Below are positions 26,905-36,500 of a stretch of DNA of 64,000 bases, in pieces. Under the pieces are notes generated by a model. That model was not told where the DNA came from. It worked only from the letters and a program-made list of their open reading frames with translations, and did not search any database. The translations under genes were made by a program, and so were the position numbers. Source of the stretch: Cellulosimicrobium protaetiae. Its GTDB lineage: Bacteria > Actinomycetota > Actinomycetes > Actinomycetales > Cellulomonadaceae. How positions within the stretch are numbered: position 1 is the stretch's first letter; the number at the start of each line of letters is the position of its first letter. Location of the stretch: contig NZ_CP052757.1 of NCBI RefSeq assembly GCF_009708005.2, positions 806,001 to 870,000 on the forward strand, written 5' to 3'.

Positions 26905-27183
26905 GTGTTCGTCGAGATCGACTCCCTGCTCAAGGTCGTCGTCGCCGGCCTCGTCGTCGGCGCCGGCCTGCCCGCCCTGTTCGCGCTCGGGGTCCGGCTC
27001 GCCGCCGGTCGCGCCGTGCGCGTCGAGGTCGGCACCCCCGACGGCCGTCTCACGTCCGACGGCCGCACCGTGCGCGTCGAGCGGGCGTCGGGAGCGCGCC
27101 AGGTCGGCGCGGTCGTGTGCTTCGCCGTGGTCGTCGTCGCGATCGTGGTCGGCATCGCCTTCGTCGCGGGCGGCGGCCACTGA
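26905..27183 (+). CDS. Small membrane protein linked to phosphate transporter
   Basis: This 92-residue protein has two membrane helices, at about residues 9-34 (KVVVAGLVVGAGLPALFALG) and 67-88 (VGAVVCFAVVVVAIVVGIAF), joined by a short hydrophilic loop rich in Arg, Asp and Gly. A very good GGAGGAGA site precedes the GTG start. It is 25 bases downstream of pit and probably cotranscribed. Small membrane proteins of this type are often found next to actinobacterial pit genes and could be an accessory subunit; no function is known. Confidence 0.8.
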   Translation: MFVEIDSLLKVVVAGLVVGAGLPALFALGVRLAAGRAVRVEVGTPDGRLTSDGRTVRVERASGARQVGAVVCFAVVVVAIVVGIAFVAGGGH

Positions 27184-27200
27184 CCCGGGCTACCCACCCC

Positions 27201-27264
27201 CGCTGAGTGCATGAGATAGTCGCGGTCGGATCGATCCGATCGCGACTGTTTCATGCACTCAGCG
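27201..27264. terminator. 64-bp palindrome, bidirectional terminator
   Basis: Two 32-base arms (27201-27232 and 27233-27264) are complementary except for a few positions and meet at a central GATCGATC. The element separates the convergent pit operon and the LacI gene, the position of a two-way terminator. Confidence 0.8.
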
Positions 27265-27274
27265 CGAGGCGAGG

Positions 27275-28327
27275 TCAGGCGGAGTCGCGCACCACGAGGG
27301 TCGGGTCGAACAGGACCGAGCGGGGCTCGGTCTCCGGGGTGTCGATGGCCGCGAGCAGGAGGCGGGCCATCTCCGCCGCCATCTCCTCGACGGGCTGACG
27401 GACCGTGGTGAGCGGCGGGTGCGCCTGGTGCGCGACCGTGGAGTCGTCGAACCCCACGACCGCGACGTCCTCCGGGACCCGCCGGCCCGACTCCTGCAGG
27501 ACCGTGGACGCCCCGTCCGCCATGAGGTCGCTCGCGCCGAACACGCCGTCGACGTCGGGCCGGGCTGCGAGCAGCTCGCGCGCGGCCGCCTCGCCGCCCG
27601 CGCGCGTGAAGTCGCCCTCCACGACGAGCGGCTCGGGCAGGCCCGCGGCGCGCACCGCGTCGAGGAAGCCGTCGAGGCGGGCGCGGGCGAAGGGGACGTC
27701 GGTGGGCCCCGCGACGGTCGCCAGGCGCGTCCGGCCACGTGCCACGAGGTGCTCCGCCGCGAGCCTGCCGCCCGCCGCCTGGTCGAGGTCGACCCAGCTC
27801 ACCCCGGCCGACTCGTCCGCGCCCGCGAGGTGCGTCGACAGCACGACGGGGACGGCCAGCGCGGCGAACCGGGCCGGGAGCGGGTCGCCGGTGCTCGACG
27901 TGACGAGCAGGACGCCGTCGACGTGCCCCTGGCGCACGTAGCGCACGACCTGGTCGTGCGCGGGCGGGTCGGCGGGCAGGATCGCGAGGTGGATGTCACG
28001 GGGGCGGAGCACCTGCTGCGCCCCGGCCGTCACCCGGCCGACGTACGGGTCGGTGAACAGGCGCTCCAGGAAGGGGCTGGCGTGGGGCCGCTCCGTCGGC
28101 TCGGAGACGACGAGCGCGACCGACCCGGTGCGCCGGGTGACGAGCGTGCGGGCCGCGAGGTTGGGGACGTAGCCCGTCTCGTCGATCGCCTTCTCGACCA
28201 TCGCGACGATCGCCGGGTCGACCGTCTGCACGCCGTTGATGACGCGGGACACGGTGGCGCGGGAGACGCCCGCCACGGCCGCGACGGCCTCGAGCGTCGG
28301 GCGGGTATCGGGGCGACGGGCGGTCAT
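27275..28327 (-). CDS. LacI family transcriptional regulator
   Basis: The 350-residue protein starts with a LacI helix-turn-helix (TLEAVAAVAGVSRATVSRVI, residues 11-30) and hinge helix (NLAARTLVTRRTGSVALVVS), followed by a sugar-binding periplasmic-fold domain (about 65-340) ending in VVGFDDSTVAHQAHPPLTTV and QPVEEM. It represses sugar-utilisation genes until an inducer binds. The ATG at 28327 has a TATAAC -10 element 7 bases upstream and no RBS, so it is leaderless. The GH3 gene lies 38 bases upstream in the same direction, so the likely inducer is an amino sugar or a related oligosaccharide (inference). Confidence 0.92.
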   Translation of the reverse strand: MTARRPDTRPTLEAVAAVAGVSRATVSRVINGVQTVDPAIVAMVEKAIDETGYVPNLAARTLVTRRTGSVALVVSEPTERPHASPFLERLFTDPYVGRVTAGAQQVLRPRDIHLAILPADPPAHDQVVRYVRQGHVDGVLLVTSSTGDPLPARFAALAVPVVLSTHLAGADESAGVSWVDLDQAAGGRLAAEHLVARGRTRLATVAGPTDVPFARARLDGFLDAVRAAGLPEPLVVEGDFTRAGGEAAARELLAARPDVDGVFGASDLMADGASTVLQESGRRVPEDVAVVGFDDSTVAHQAHPPLTTVRQPVEEMAAEMARLLLAAIDTPETEPRSVLFDPTLVVRDSA

Positions 28328-28334
28328 GGCGTCA

Positions 28335-28340
28335 GTTATA
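28335..28340 (-). promoter_or_regulatory. -10 element TATAAC, leaderless start
   Basis: TATAAC on the minus strand ends 7 bases before the ATG of the LacI gene. It is the most AT-rich -10 element seen here. Confidence 0.5.
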
Positions 28341-28365
28341 CCCGCCGCCGCGGGCGAGGCGCCGG

Positions 28366-29580
28366 TCAGCCCAGACGCTCCTTCGCGGCGAGCACCCGGA
28401 CCACCGCGGCGTCGACCTTCGCGGCGAACGCCGGGTCGGTCGTCGCGCGCTCGACGACCGCCGCCACCATGGGCTGCACGACGCTCGGGTCCGCCGACGC
28501 GAGCACCATGTCGCCGCCCGCCTCGATCGTCAGGACCGCACGGTCGGCGGGCGACCACGCCTGCACCTGCCGCGCCGCGGACACGTCGTCCGTGATGACG
28601 ACCCCGTCGAACCCGAGGTCGCCACGGAGCATCCCGTCCACGACGACGGGCGAGAACGCCGCGGGGAGCGACCCGTCGATCTGCGAGTAGACAGCCGTGG
28701 ACGTCATGACGAACGCGGCGCCGGCCTCGATCCCCGACGCGAAGACCGCGACGGACGGGTCGTCGCGCGTCGTCACGTCGTCGGTGACCCCCGCGTCCGT
28801 GTCCGTGTTCTCGGTGACGCGCCCCAGCCCCGGGAAGTGCTTGATCGTCACGTCCACGCCGGACGCCTCCATGCCGGCGCTGAACGCGTTCGCGTGGGAG
28901 GTCACGACGTCGGGCGTGGAGCCGTAGTTCCGCTCGAAGTACCCGATCGGCGGGTTCTGCGCGGCCGTCCCCTCGGGCACGAGGTCCATGACGGGGGCGA
29001 GGTTGAGGTTCACGCCCGCGGCCGCGAGCTCGGCGCCCCAGGCCATCGCGTCCGCCTGGAGCGTCGCCGGGTCGAGCGTCGCCTGGTCCGTGGCCGTGGG
29101 GACCTGCGAGAACCCGGGGCCGCGCAGCACCTGGACGTAGCCGCCCTCCTGGTCGGTCGCGACGAACAGCGGCGTGCCGTTCGTGGTCTCCGGCGAGACG
29201 AGCGCGGTGAAGCCCGCGACGAGGTCCGCCGTCGGGCCGGTGCCGGCTTGTGACCGTCCCGCGAGGAACACGTTGCCGACGTGGAGCTGCGACACGGCGT
29301 CGTAGCTCTCCTGCTGCGGGGCGCGCACGTCCACGCCGACCATGAAGAGCTGTCCCACCTTCTGCTCGAGCGTCCACCCGGCCAGCGGGTCCGCGGGCGG
29401 GGTGGACGGGGTCGGGGGAGTGCCCGACGGCGACGGGTCGGGCGAGGCGGTCGGCGCGCCCGAGGGCGACGGGGCCCGGGCGGGGCCCGGGCGGGTCAGG
29501 TACCACGCGACCGCAGAGACGGCGGCGAGCGTGGTGACGACGGCGACGACGATCCAGGTGGTCCGGGCGCGGGTGGTCAA
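28366..29580 (-). CDS. GH3 family beta-N-acetylhexosaminidase-like protein
   Basis: The 404-residue protein has one N-terminal membrane anchor or signal (about residues 7-28), then a Pro/Ser/Thr-rich linker (to about 65) and a GH3 catalytic domain. The domain shows LFVATDQEGGYVQVLRG, the NagZ-type IKHFPGLG near residue 245, and GVVITDDVSA with the nucleophile Asp (first D of DD). NagZ-type enzymes remove GlcNAc from muropeptides or chitin fragments; with this anchor it would act outside the membrane. I prefer a TTG start at 29580 because GGAGG lies 8 bases before it; a GTG at 29589 and ATGs further upstream are alternatives. A LacI gene follows. Confidence 0.85.
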   Translation of the reverse strand: MTTRARTTWIVVAVVTTLAAVSAVAWYLTRPGPARAPSPSGAPTASPDPSPSGTPPTPSTPPADPLAGWTLEQKVGQLFMVGVDVRAPQQESYDAVSQLHVGNVFLAGRSQAGTGPTADLVAGFTALVSPETTNGTPLFVATDQEGGYVQVLRGPGFSQVPTATDQATLDPATLQADAMAWGAELAAAGVNLNLAPVMDLVPEGTAAQNPPIGYFERNYGSTPDVVTSHANAFSAGMEASGVDVTIKHFPGLGRVTENTDTDAGVTDDVTTRDDPSVAVFASGIEAGAAFVMTSTAVYSQIDGSLPAAFSPVVVDGMLRGDLGFDGVVITDDVSAARQVQAWSPADRAVLTIEAGGDMVLASADPSVVQPMVAAVVERATTDPAFAAKVDAAVVRVLAAKERLG

Positions 29581-29737
29581 GACGGGCACCTCCAGCGGCC
29601 ACCGTAGCCCGCTGGCGTTCGACGGGCGGAACCTGGGGCGGCGCGACATGATGCCCGCACGGGGTGCCGCGTCCCGGGGCAACGGTGCGTCGGGACCCGC
29701 GCGCCGCAGAACGACGTCACCGATCCTGGAGCCCGGC

Positions 29738-32700
29738 ATGACCTATCGCTCGCCCACCCGTCCCGCCCTGCTCGACCGTGCTCGTCGGGCCACCGCCGCG
29801 CTCGTCGTCGCCGCGCTCGCGCTGGCGGGAGCGGTCGCTCTGGTGGCCGGCCCGCAGGCCCGACCTGCGGCGGCGGCGATCGGGTTCTGCCCCGACCCCG
29901 ACGACTTCCCGAACATCGGCCCGCTGCCGATCTTCACGGACAACAACGTCGCCGTGTATGCGGGCGGGGACTACACGGCGACGGGGACCTCGGCCGAGAG
30001 CGAGGGCGTGCTCGTCGTGCGGGGGGACGCGACGTTCGACACCCCGGGGAGCTTCAACGTGGGCACGGTCGGTGCCGGGTCGGGCATCACCCCCGCGCCG
30101 GGGTCGCCCATGCTGCACGTCGGGGGCGTGATGAGCATCGCCGCCGGGACCAACGTCATCGTGGGCGCGAACCTCGACGGCGGCGGGGCGGTGCACGTCG
30201 GCGGGGACCTGGCGGACGCGGGCGGCCTCGACACCAACGGCGGCGCGGTCGAGACGAACATGGGCGCGGACGCGGCGATCGCGCCGTGGCAGGGCTTCCA
30301 GGACGCCGTCGTCGACACGTCGGCCGTGCTGGGCGCCGCGCCGGACACCGGCACGGCGGCGCGCGACGGCGGCCGCGTCACGTTCACCAGCACCGACCCG
30401 GCCAATACGACGCTCCAGGCGTTCACCGTCGACGCGGCGGCCCTCGACGGCGCGTCGGAGTTCTTCTTCGAGGGCATCCCGGAGGGCGCGCCGATCGTCG
30501 TCAACGTCGTCGGCGACGAGCCCGTCACCGTCTCGTCCGCGTACGTCGACATCAACGGCGAACGCGTCGACGACCCGGCGAACATCGGCAACGCGGCCGC
30601 GCGCACCCTGTGGAACTTCACGGGCACAGGCGACGTCACGGTGAGCGGTTCCGGGCAGTGGGTGGGCTCGATCCTGGTGCCGTCGGCGGACCAGGTGACG
30701 CTCACGGCGAGCACCAACGGGCGCGTCTACGCGGGGAACGACCTCACGACGTCGGGCAGCGGCAACGAGCAGCACAACTACCCCTGGATCGGGCCGGGGC
30801 CGTTCGACTGCATCCCGTCGGCGAGCTTCGTCGTCCAGAAGACCGTGACGGGCGAGGCCGCCGCCGACGTGCCCGCCGACACGACGTTCGACGTCGGGTA
30901 CACGTACGAGGAGCCGGACGGGACGACCGGTGGCGACACGCTCGTCGTGCCGATCAGCGGCGCGCTCGTGAACGGACCGACGCTCCCGGTCGGCACCGTC
31001 GTGACGATCACCGAGACGAACCTGCCCACCGTGCCCGGTGTCGAGTGGGGCACGCCCGTCATCCAGGTGAACGGCGAGCCGCTCGGCGACCCCGCCCAGT
31101 TCACGATCCAGGAGAACCAGACCGTCACGGTGACCGTGGTGAACACGGCGAACGGCGGCGCCGTCCCGGTGGTGGGCGGGTTCTCCGTGGCCAAGGCCAT
31201 GACGGGCGACGCCGCGGGGCTCGTCCCCGACGACACCGCGTTCCTCGTCGACTGGGAGGCCACCCTCCCTGAGGGGGCCACGTACGACGGCGACCTGTCG
31301 GGCACGCTGACCGTGCTCGCGGACGGGACCGTGGTGGACGGCCCGTCCGACCTGCCCGTCGGCACGACCGTCACGCTCACGGAGCAGACGCCGCTGCCGG
31401 AGATCGACGGTGTGGAGTGGGGCGAACCCGTGCTCAGCCCGGCGTCGCCGATCACGATCGTCGAGGGCGCGACCGGGGTCGCGGTCACGGTGACCAACGT
31501 CGCGGACGCCGTGGTCGGCGGCTTCACGGTCCAGAAGGCGCTCGAGGGCGGCGCGGCCGACGTCGTCCCGCCCGGCACCGCGTTCCTCGTCGACTGGACC
31601 GCGACCGTCCCCGCCGGCGTCGTGTACGACGGTGACACGTCGGGCACGCTGACCGTCCTCGCGGACGGGACCGTGACGGGCGGACCGTCGGACCTGCCGA
31701 TCGGCACGACCGTGACCCTCGTCGAGCAGCCGCTGCCCGACGTCGGCGGCGTCGTGTGGGGTCTGCCCACCCTCGAGCCGGCGTCCCCGATCACGATCGT
31801 CGAGGGGCCGACGGGCGTCGCGGTGACCGTGACGAACACGGCGAACGCGCCGGAGGAGGTCGGCGGGTTCGCGGTGCAGAAGTCCGTCACGGGCGACGCG
31901 TCCGGGGCGGTGCCGCCGGACGCCGCGTTCGTCGTCGCCTGGGAGGCTGAGCTGCCGCCCGACTCCGGCTACGAGGGCCCGACCTCCGGGACGGTGACCG
32001 TGCTCGCGGACGGGACCGTGGTGGACGGCCCGCAGGACCTGCCCGAGGGCACGGTCGTGACGTTCACGGAGCAGACCATGCCCGACGTCCCCGGCGTCGA
32101 CTGGGGGCAGCCCACCGTCTCGCCCGGCACCGTGACGATCGGCGAGGGGGACGCCGTCGCGGGCGTCGTCGTGACGAACACGGCGACCGCGCAGGTCGGC
32201 GGGTTCTCGCTCGCGAAGGCGGTCGAGGGCGACCTCGCCGGGAGCGTGCCGCCCGGGACGGCGTTCGAGGTCGAGTGGTCCGCGACCCTGCCCGCGGGCT
32301 TCGCGTACGACGGCCCGCTCGCGGGGTCGCTGACCGTGCTCGCCGACGGCACGGTGGTCGACGGCCCGCAGGACCTCCCGGTGGGGACGGTCGTGACGTT
32401 CACCGAGATCAACCTGCCGGAGGTCGACGGCGTCGTCTGGGGCGCTCCCACGTTCTCCCCGGGTTCCGTGACGGTCGGCAACGAGGAGAACACCCTCGTC
32501 ACGCTGACCAACACCACGCAGGACGTGGCCGAGGTCGGCGGGTTCTCCGTCGCCAAGGAGGTGACCGGCGACCGCGCGGACCTCGTGCCCGCCGACACCG
32601 AGTTCACCGTCGCGTACTCGTACGAGCTCGACGGCACCCTCGTCGGCGGGTACCTCCAGGTCCCGGCCGACGGGACGGTCGTCGCCGGCCCGCAGAACCT

Positions 32701-33295
32701 CCCCGTCGGCACGGTCGTCACGTTCACGGAGGCGGACCTGCCCGACATCCCCGGCGTCGCATGGGGCGTCCCGACGTTCAGCCCGCCGACGCTCGTCGTC
32801 GGAGACGGGGAGGACACGCAGGTCACCGCGACCAACACGGCGAACGAGGCGGTCGGCGGGTTCTCCGTGGTCAAGCGGGTGACCGGCGAGGCGTCCGACG
32901 CCGTCCCCGCGGCCACGGAGTTCGTCGTGGGCTACGCGTACGACGGCCCGGACGGCACCGTCACCGGGTCGCTCACCGTCCGCGCCGACGGGGTCGCGGT
33001 CGACGGCCCGCAGAACCTGCCCGTGGGGACCGTCGTCCGGCTCACCGAGACGGGCGTGCCCGAGATCGGCGGGGTCGACTGGGGCACGCCGACCTTCACG
33101 GTCGAGGGGACGGTGGTCACCGAGGTGACGGTGGGCGACGGCACGGTGGTCGTGACGCTCACCAACGCCGCGGAGGACGAGGAGCTCGCGATCACCGGCA
33201 CCGACGCGGTGCTCGTGACCGTCCTCGCCCTGACCTTCCTCGCGACCGGCAGCGCGCTCCTGCTGCTCCGCGCCCGACGTCGCCGCCTCGCCTGA
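29738..33295 (+). CDS. LAxTG-anchored surface protein, choice-of-anchor A domain and seven DUF5979 repeats
   Basis: The 1185-residue protein has an export signal (basic residues then AALVVAALALAGAVALVAG, cleavage near residue 47), a choice-of-anchor A domain (about 50-355, closing with HNYPWIGPGPFDC), seven DUF5979-type Ig-like repeats of about 112 residues from residue 363, and a C-terminal sorting signal: LAITG at 1150, a hydrophobic helix and RARRRRLA. LAxTG is the motif of class E sortases, so it should be linked to the cell wall. Each repeat begins FxVxK, has a Glu in TFTE-like strands and ends in VTxTN. A role as adhesin or stalk is likely. The ATG at 29738 lacks a strong RBS. The next gene is a larger paralogue. 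Confidence 0.88.
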   Translation: MTYRSPTRPALLDRARRATAALVVAALALAGAVALVAGPQARPAAAAIGFCPDPDDFPNIGPLPIFTDNNVAVYAGGDYTATGTSAESEGVLVVRGDATFDTPGSFNVGTVGAGSGITPAPGSPMLHVGGVMSIAAGTNVIVGANLDGGGAVHVGGDLADAGGLDTNGGAVETNMGADAAIAPWQGFQDAVVDTSAVLGAAPDTGTAARDGGRVTFTSTDPANTTLQAFTVDAAALDGASEFFFEGIPEGAPIVVNVVGDEPVTVSSAYVDINGERVDDPANIGNAAARTLWNFTGTGDVTVSGSGQWVGSILVPSADQVTLTASTNGRVYAGNDLTTSGSGNEQHNYPWIGPGPFDCIPSASFVVQKTVTGEAAADVPADTTFDVGYTYEEPDGTTGGDTLVVPISGALVNGPTLPVGTVVTITETNLPTVPGVEWGTPVIQVNGEPLGDPAQFTIQENQTVTVTVVNTANGGAVPVVGGFSVAKAMTGDAAGLVPDDTAFLVDWEATLPEGATYDGDLSGTLTVLADGTVVDGPSDLPVGTTVTLTEQTPLPEIDGVEWGEPVLSPASPITIVEGATGVAVTVTNVADAVVGGFTVQKALEGGAADVVPPGTAFLVDWTATVPAGVVYDGDTSGTLTVLADGTVTGGPSDLPIGTTVTLVEQPLPDVGGVVWGLPTLEPASPITIVEGPTGVAVTVTNTANAPEEVGGFAVQKSVTGDASGAVPPDAAFVVAWEAELPPDSGYEGPTSGTVTVLADGTVVDGPQDLPEGTVVTFTEQTMPDVPGVDWGQPTVSPGTVTIGEGDAVAGVVVTNTATAQVGGFSLAKAVEGDLAGSVPPGTAFEVEWSATLPAGFAYDGPLAGSLTVLADGTVVDGPQDLPVGTVVTFTEINLPEVDGVVWGAPTFSPGSVTVGNEENTLVTLTNTTQDVAEVGGFSVAKEVTGDRADLVPADTEFTVAYSYELDGTLVGGYLQVPADGTVVAGPQNLPVGTVVTFTEADLPDIPGVAWGVPTFSPPTLVVGDGEDTQVTATNTANEAVGGFSVVKRVTGEASDAVPAATEFVVGYAYDGPDGTVTGSLTVRADGVAVDGPQNLPVGTVVRLTETGVPEIGGVDWGTPTFTVEGTVVTEVTVGDGTVVVTLTNAAEDEELAITGTDAVLVTVLALTFLATGSALLLLRARRRRLA
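30824..33180 (+). repeat. Seven DUF5979 coding repeats, about 337 bp each
   Basis: The repeats encode Ig-like domains of about 112 residues. The seven are clearly more diverged from one another than the 24 in the next gene, so they did not arise from a very recent expansion. Confidence 0.85.
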
Positions 33296-33308
33296 CGAGC
33301 ACCGAACC

Positions 33309-33340
33309 GACGGCCGGCATCCCGCGGGGTGCCGGCCGTC
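33309..33340 (+). terminator. Terminator hairpin after the first giant gene
   Basis: An 11-bp stem (33309-33319 with 33330-33340) extended by further G-C pairs follows the stop by 14 bases. The loop sequence CCCGCGGGG is the same as in the terminator of the second giant gene, suggesting common ancestry. Confidence 0.75.
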
Positions 33341-33506
33341 GTCGTGTCGGGGAGGACGAGGTGGGTCCGATCCGACCAAGCCACTCAAGAGGACGAGACC
33401 GAGATCACAGCGCAGAATGCGTCATGGGGGAAGAGCCGCGATGTCTCAGAGACAGAGGACGGCGCCGCGATCCTGGGCGCCGTCGCCCGCCTGACCAGGA
33501 GCGCGC

Positions 33507-36500
33507 ATGACCCGAGGTTCCCGACCCCGAACGTTCGACCCGTTGCGACGCGTCGTCGCCGCCGTCACGGCCGCGACGCTGGCGTTCGCCGGGGCGGTGG
33601 TGCTGGTCACCGGACCGCAGGCCGTTCCCTCGTTCGCCGCGGTCGGGCAGTGCCCGGACCCGGGCCAGTTCCCCGGCATCGGGAACTTGCCGCCGGTGTT
33701 CACCGACAACAACGCCGCCGTCTACACGGGGGGGAACTTCCTGGCCACGGGCTCGGCCTCCGAGGCCGAGGGCGTGCTGGTCGTCGAGGGGAACGCGACG
33801 TTCAACCGGACCCTCAGTGGGAACTCGTTCAACGTCGGCACGGTCGGGGCGGGTTCGCAGATCGCGCCGGACCCCGGCACGGTCATGCTCCACGTGGGTG
33901 GCACCCTCGATGTCGTCGCACCGACGAACGTCATCGTGGGCGCGGGCTACCAGGACCAAGGGGGCGGCGACGTCCAGGTCGGCTCGACGAAGACCGGGAC
34001 CGGGACGGTCGACACGAACAACGGCGAGCTGCGGCAGAACCTCGGGGAGGCGCCCGCGCTCGCGCCGTTCGGCAACTTCGGGGATCAGGTCTCCCAGGCC
34101 TCTACGGCGTTCGCCGGTCTGACCGGGACGCCCGCCGCGGTGGCGGGCAACATCGCGACCTTCGACGGCTCGACGAGCGCCGACCTCCACGTGTTCACGG
34201 TGGACGCCGCAGCGCTCAACGGCGTGAACACCCTCAACTTCGACGGGTTCGCCGACGGCTCCCCGATCGTCATCAACGTGGTGGGCGGCCCCGTCGACTT
34301 CCAGCCCAACTACTTCGCTGCGAACAACGTCCGGTTCGACGACTTCGCCAGCCCCGACTTCGGCAACTGGGCCTCGCGGATCATGTGGAACTTCGTCGAC
34401 GCCGACGCGGTCCAGCTCGGCCCGGCGGGGGCGGCACAGTTCATGGGGTCGGTCCTGGCACCGGCGGCGGACGTGCAGCTCTACAACCACATGAACGGGC
34501 GCGTCTACGTGGGCGGCGACCTCACCTTCGGGGGCGAGGGCTCGCAGAGCGGCCTGGAGATCCACAACTACCCGTGGATCGGACCGGGGCCGTTCAACTG
34601 CGTCCCGACGTCGAGCTTCGTCGTGCAGAAGACGGTGACGGGCGCTGCCGCGGCGGACGTCCCGGCCGGGACCGTGTTCACGGTCCACTACTCGTACGTC
34701 ACCCCGGCGCCGGACAGCGAGACCGGCGAGGGCGACCTCGAGGTGCCGCTCAACGGCAACCTCGTCGCAGGCCCGGACCTTCCCGTCGGGACCGTCGTGA
34801 CGATCTCGGAACCGACGTTGCCCAGCATCCCCGGTGTCTCGTGGGGCTCGCCGGTGTTCCGGGTCAACGGGGACGTGGTGAGCGACCCCGCCTCGTTCAC
34901 CGTCGTGGACGGCACGATGATGACCGTGACGGTGGTCAACACCGCGAACGTCGGCGGTCCCGTCGGCGGGTTCTCGGTGCAGAAGGCGCCGCTCCAGGGC
35001 AACGCGGCGGGCGCCGTCGACCCCGCGACGGAGTACCAGGTCCAGTGGGCGGCCGAGATCCCGAGTGGCTCTACGTACGACGGGGAGCTGAACGGCACGC
35101 TCACCGTGCTCGCGGGTGGCGCGGTCGTCGACGGCCCCCAGGACCTGCCGGTCGGCACGATCGTGACGTTCACGGAGGTCACGCCCGACCCGGTCGACGG
35201 CGTCGTCTGGGCGACGCCCGTCGTCGAGCCGTCGACCGTGACGGTCGGCGAGGGCCAGAACGTGCTCGTCACGGTGACCAACACGGCGACCTCGCAGGTC
35301 GGCGGGTTCACGGTCGTGAAGATCGTGGACGGCAACGCCGCGGGGCTGGTCCCGGGTGACACGGCGTTCACCGTGACGTGGACCGCCGACATCCCCGACG
35401 GCGTCGTCTACGAGGGGGAGACGACCGGCGAGGGCGTGATCCTCGCGGACGGCACGGTCTACGCCGGACCCGTCGACCTCCCCGTCGGGACGGTCGTCAC
35501 GTTCACGGAGGTCGCGCCGCCGGTGATCGACGGCGTCGTGTGGGGCACGCCGTCCATCAGTCCTGCCGAGCTCACGGTGGGCCAGGGCCAGCCGGCGATC
35601 GTCCAGGTGACGAACACCGCGAGCACCGTGAACGGCGGGTTCACGGTGCACAAGGAGCTCCTGGGCAACGCCTCGGGTGCGGTGCCGGGCGACACGGAGT
35701 TCCTCGTGGACTGGGCGGCGACGCTGCCGACCGGGGTCACCTACGGCGGTCCTCTCGCCGGCACGCTGACCGTGCTCGCGGACGGGACCGTGGTGGACGG
35801 CCCGCAGGACCTCCCGGTCGGGACGGTCGTGACGTTCGCCGAGCAGACGCCGTTCCCCGAGGTCGACGGCGTCCAGTGGGGCAGCCCGATCGTCTCGCCC
35901 GAGTCGCTCGTCGTGAGCGAGAACGGCGGGCAGCCCGTCGCGGTGACGGTCACGAACGTCGCGACCTCCGTCGACGGCGGGTTCACGCTCCAGAAGGCGC
36001 TCGCGGGGAACGCGTCGGGCGCCGTACCGGACGACACCGAGTTCCTCGTGGACTGGTCGGCGGTGCTGCCGACGGGCGTGACGTACGACGGCGCCCTCTC
36101 CGGCACGCTGACGGTGCTCGCGGACGGGACCGTCGTGGACGGCCCGCAGAACCTCCCGGTGGGTACCGTCGTGACGCTCACGGAGCAGACCCCCCTGCCG
36201 GCCGTGCCGAACGTCGTCTGGGGCGAGCCGTCGTTCGACCCGGGCGCGCAGGTGACCATCACCGAGAACGGTGGTGAGGCGGTCGGGATCACCGTGACCA
36301 ACATGGCGACCAGCACCGTGGGCGGGTTCGCGGTCGCCAAGGACGTCGCCGGCGACGCCGAGGGCCTCGTACCGGGGAGCACGCCGTTCTCCGTGACGTG
36401 GGTCGCGACGCTCCCCGCGGGCGTCACGTACGAGGGCCCGGTCACCGGGACGCTGACCGTCCTCGCGGACGGGACCGTCGTGGACGGACCGCAAGACCTC

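Noticed and set aside
23544-27254. A 1236-codon minus-strand frame opposite the coiled-coil protein and pit genes
   Set aside because: Low-complexity translation, and the pit gene on the other strand has both family signatures.
27201-27264. Phage attachment site or insertion sequence end
   Set aside because: The 64-bp palindrome has no direct repeats around it and no transposase or integrase nearby; its position between convergent genes fits a terminator.
29580-29739. A longer GH3 protein starting at the ATG 53 codons upstream
   Set aside because: The added residues are Arg/Pro-rich, precede the membrane anchor and reach to the start of the divergent surface-protein gene; the GGAGG at 8 bases before the TTG favours the shorter form.
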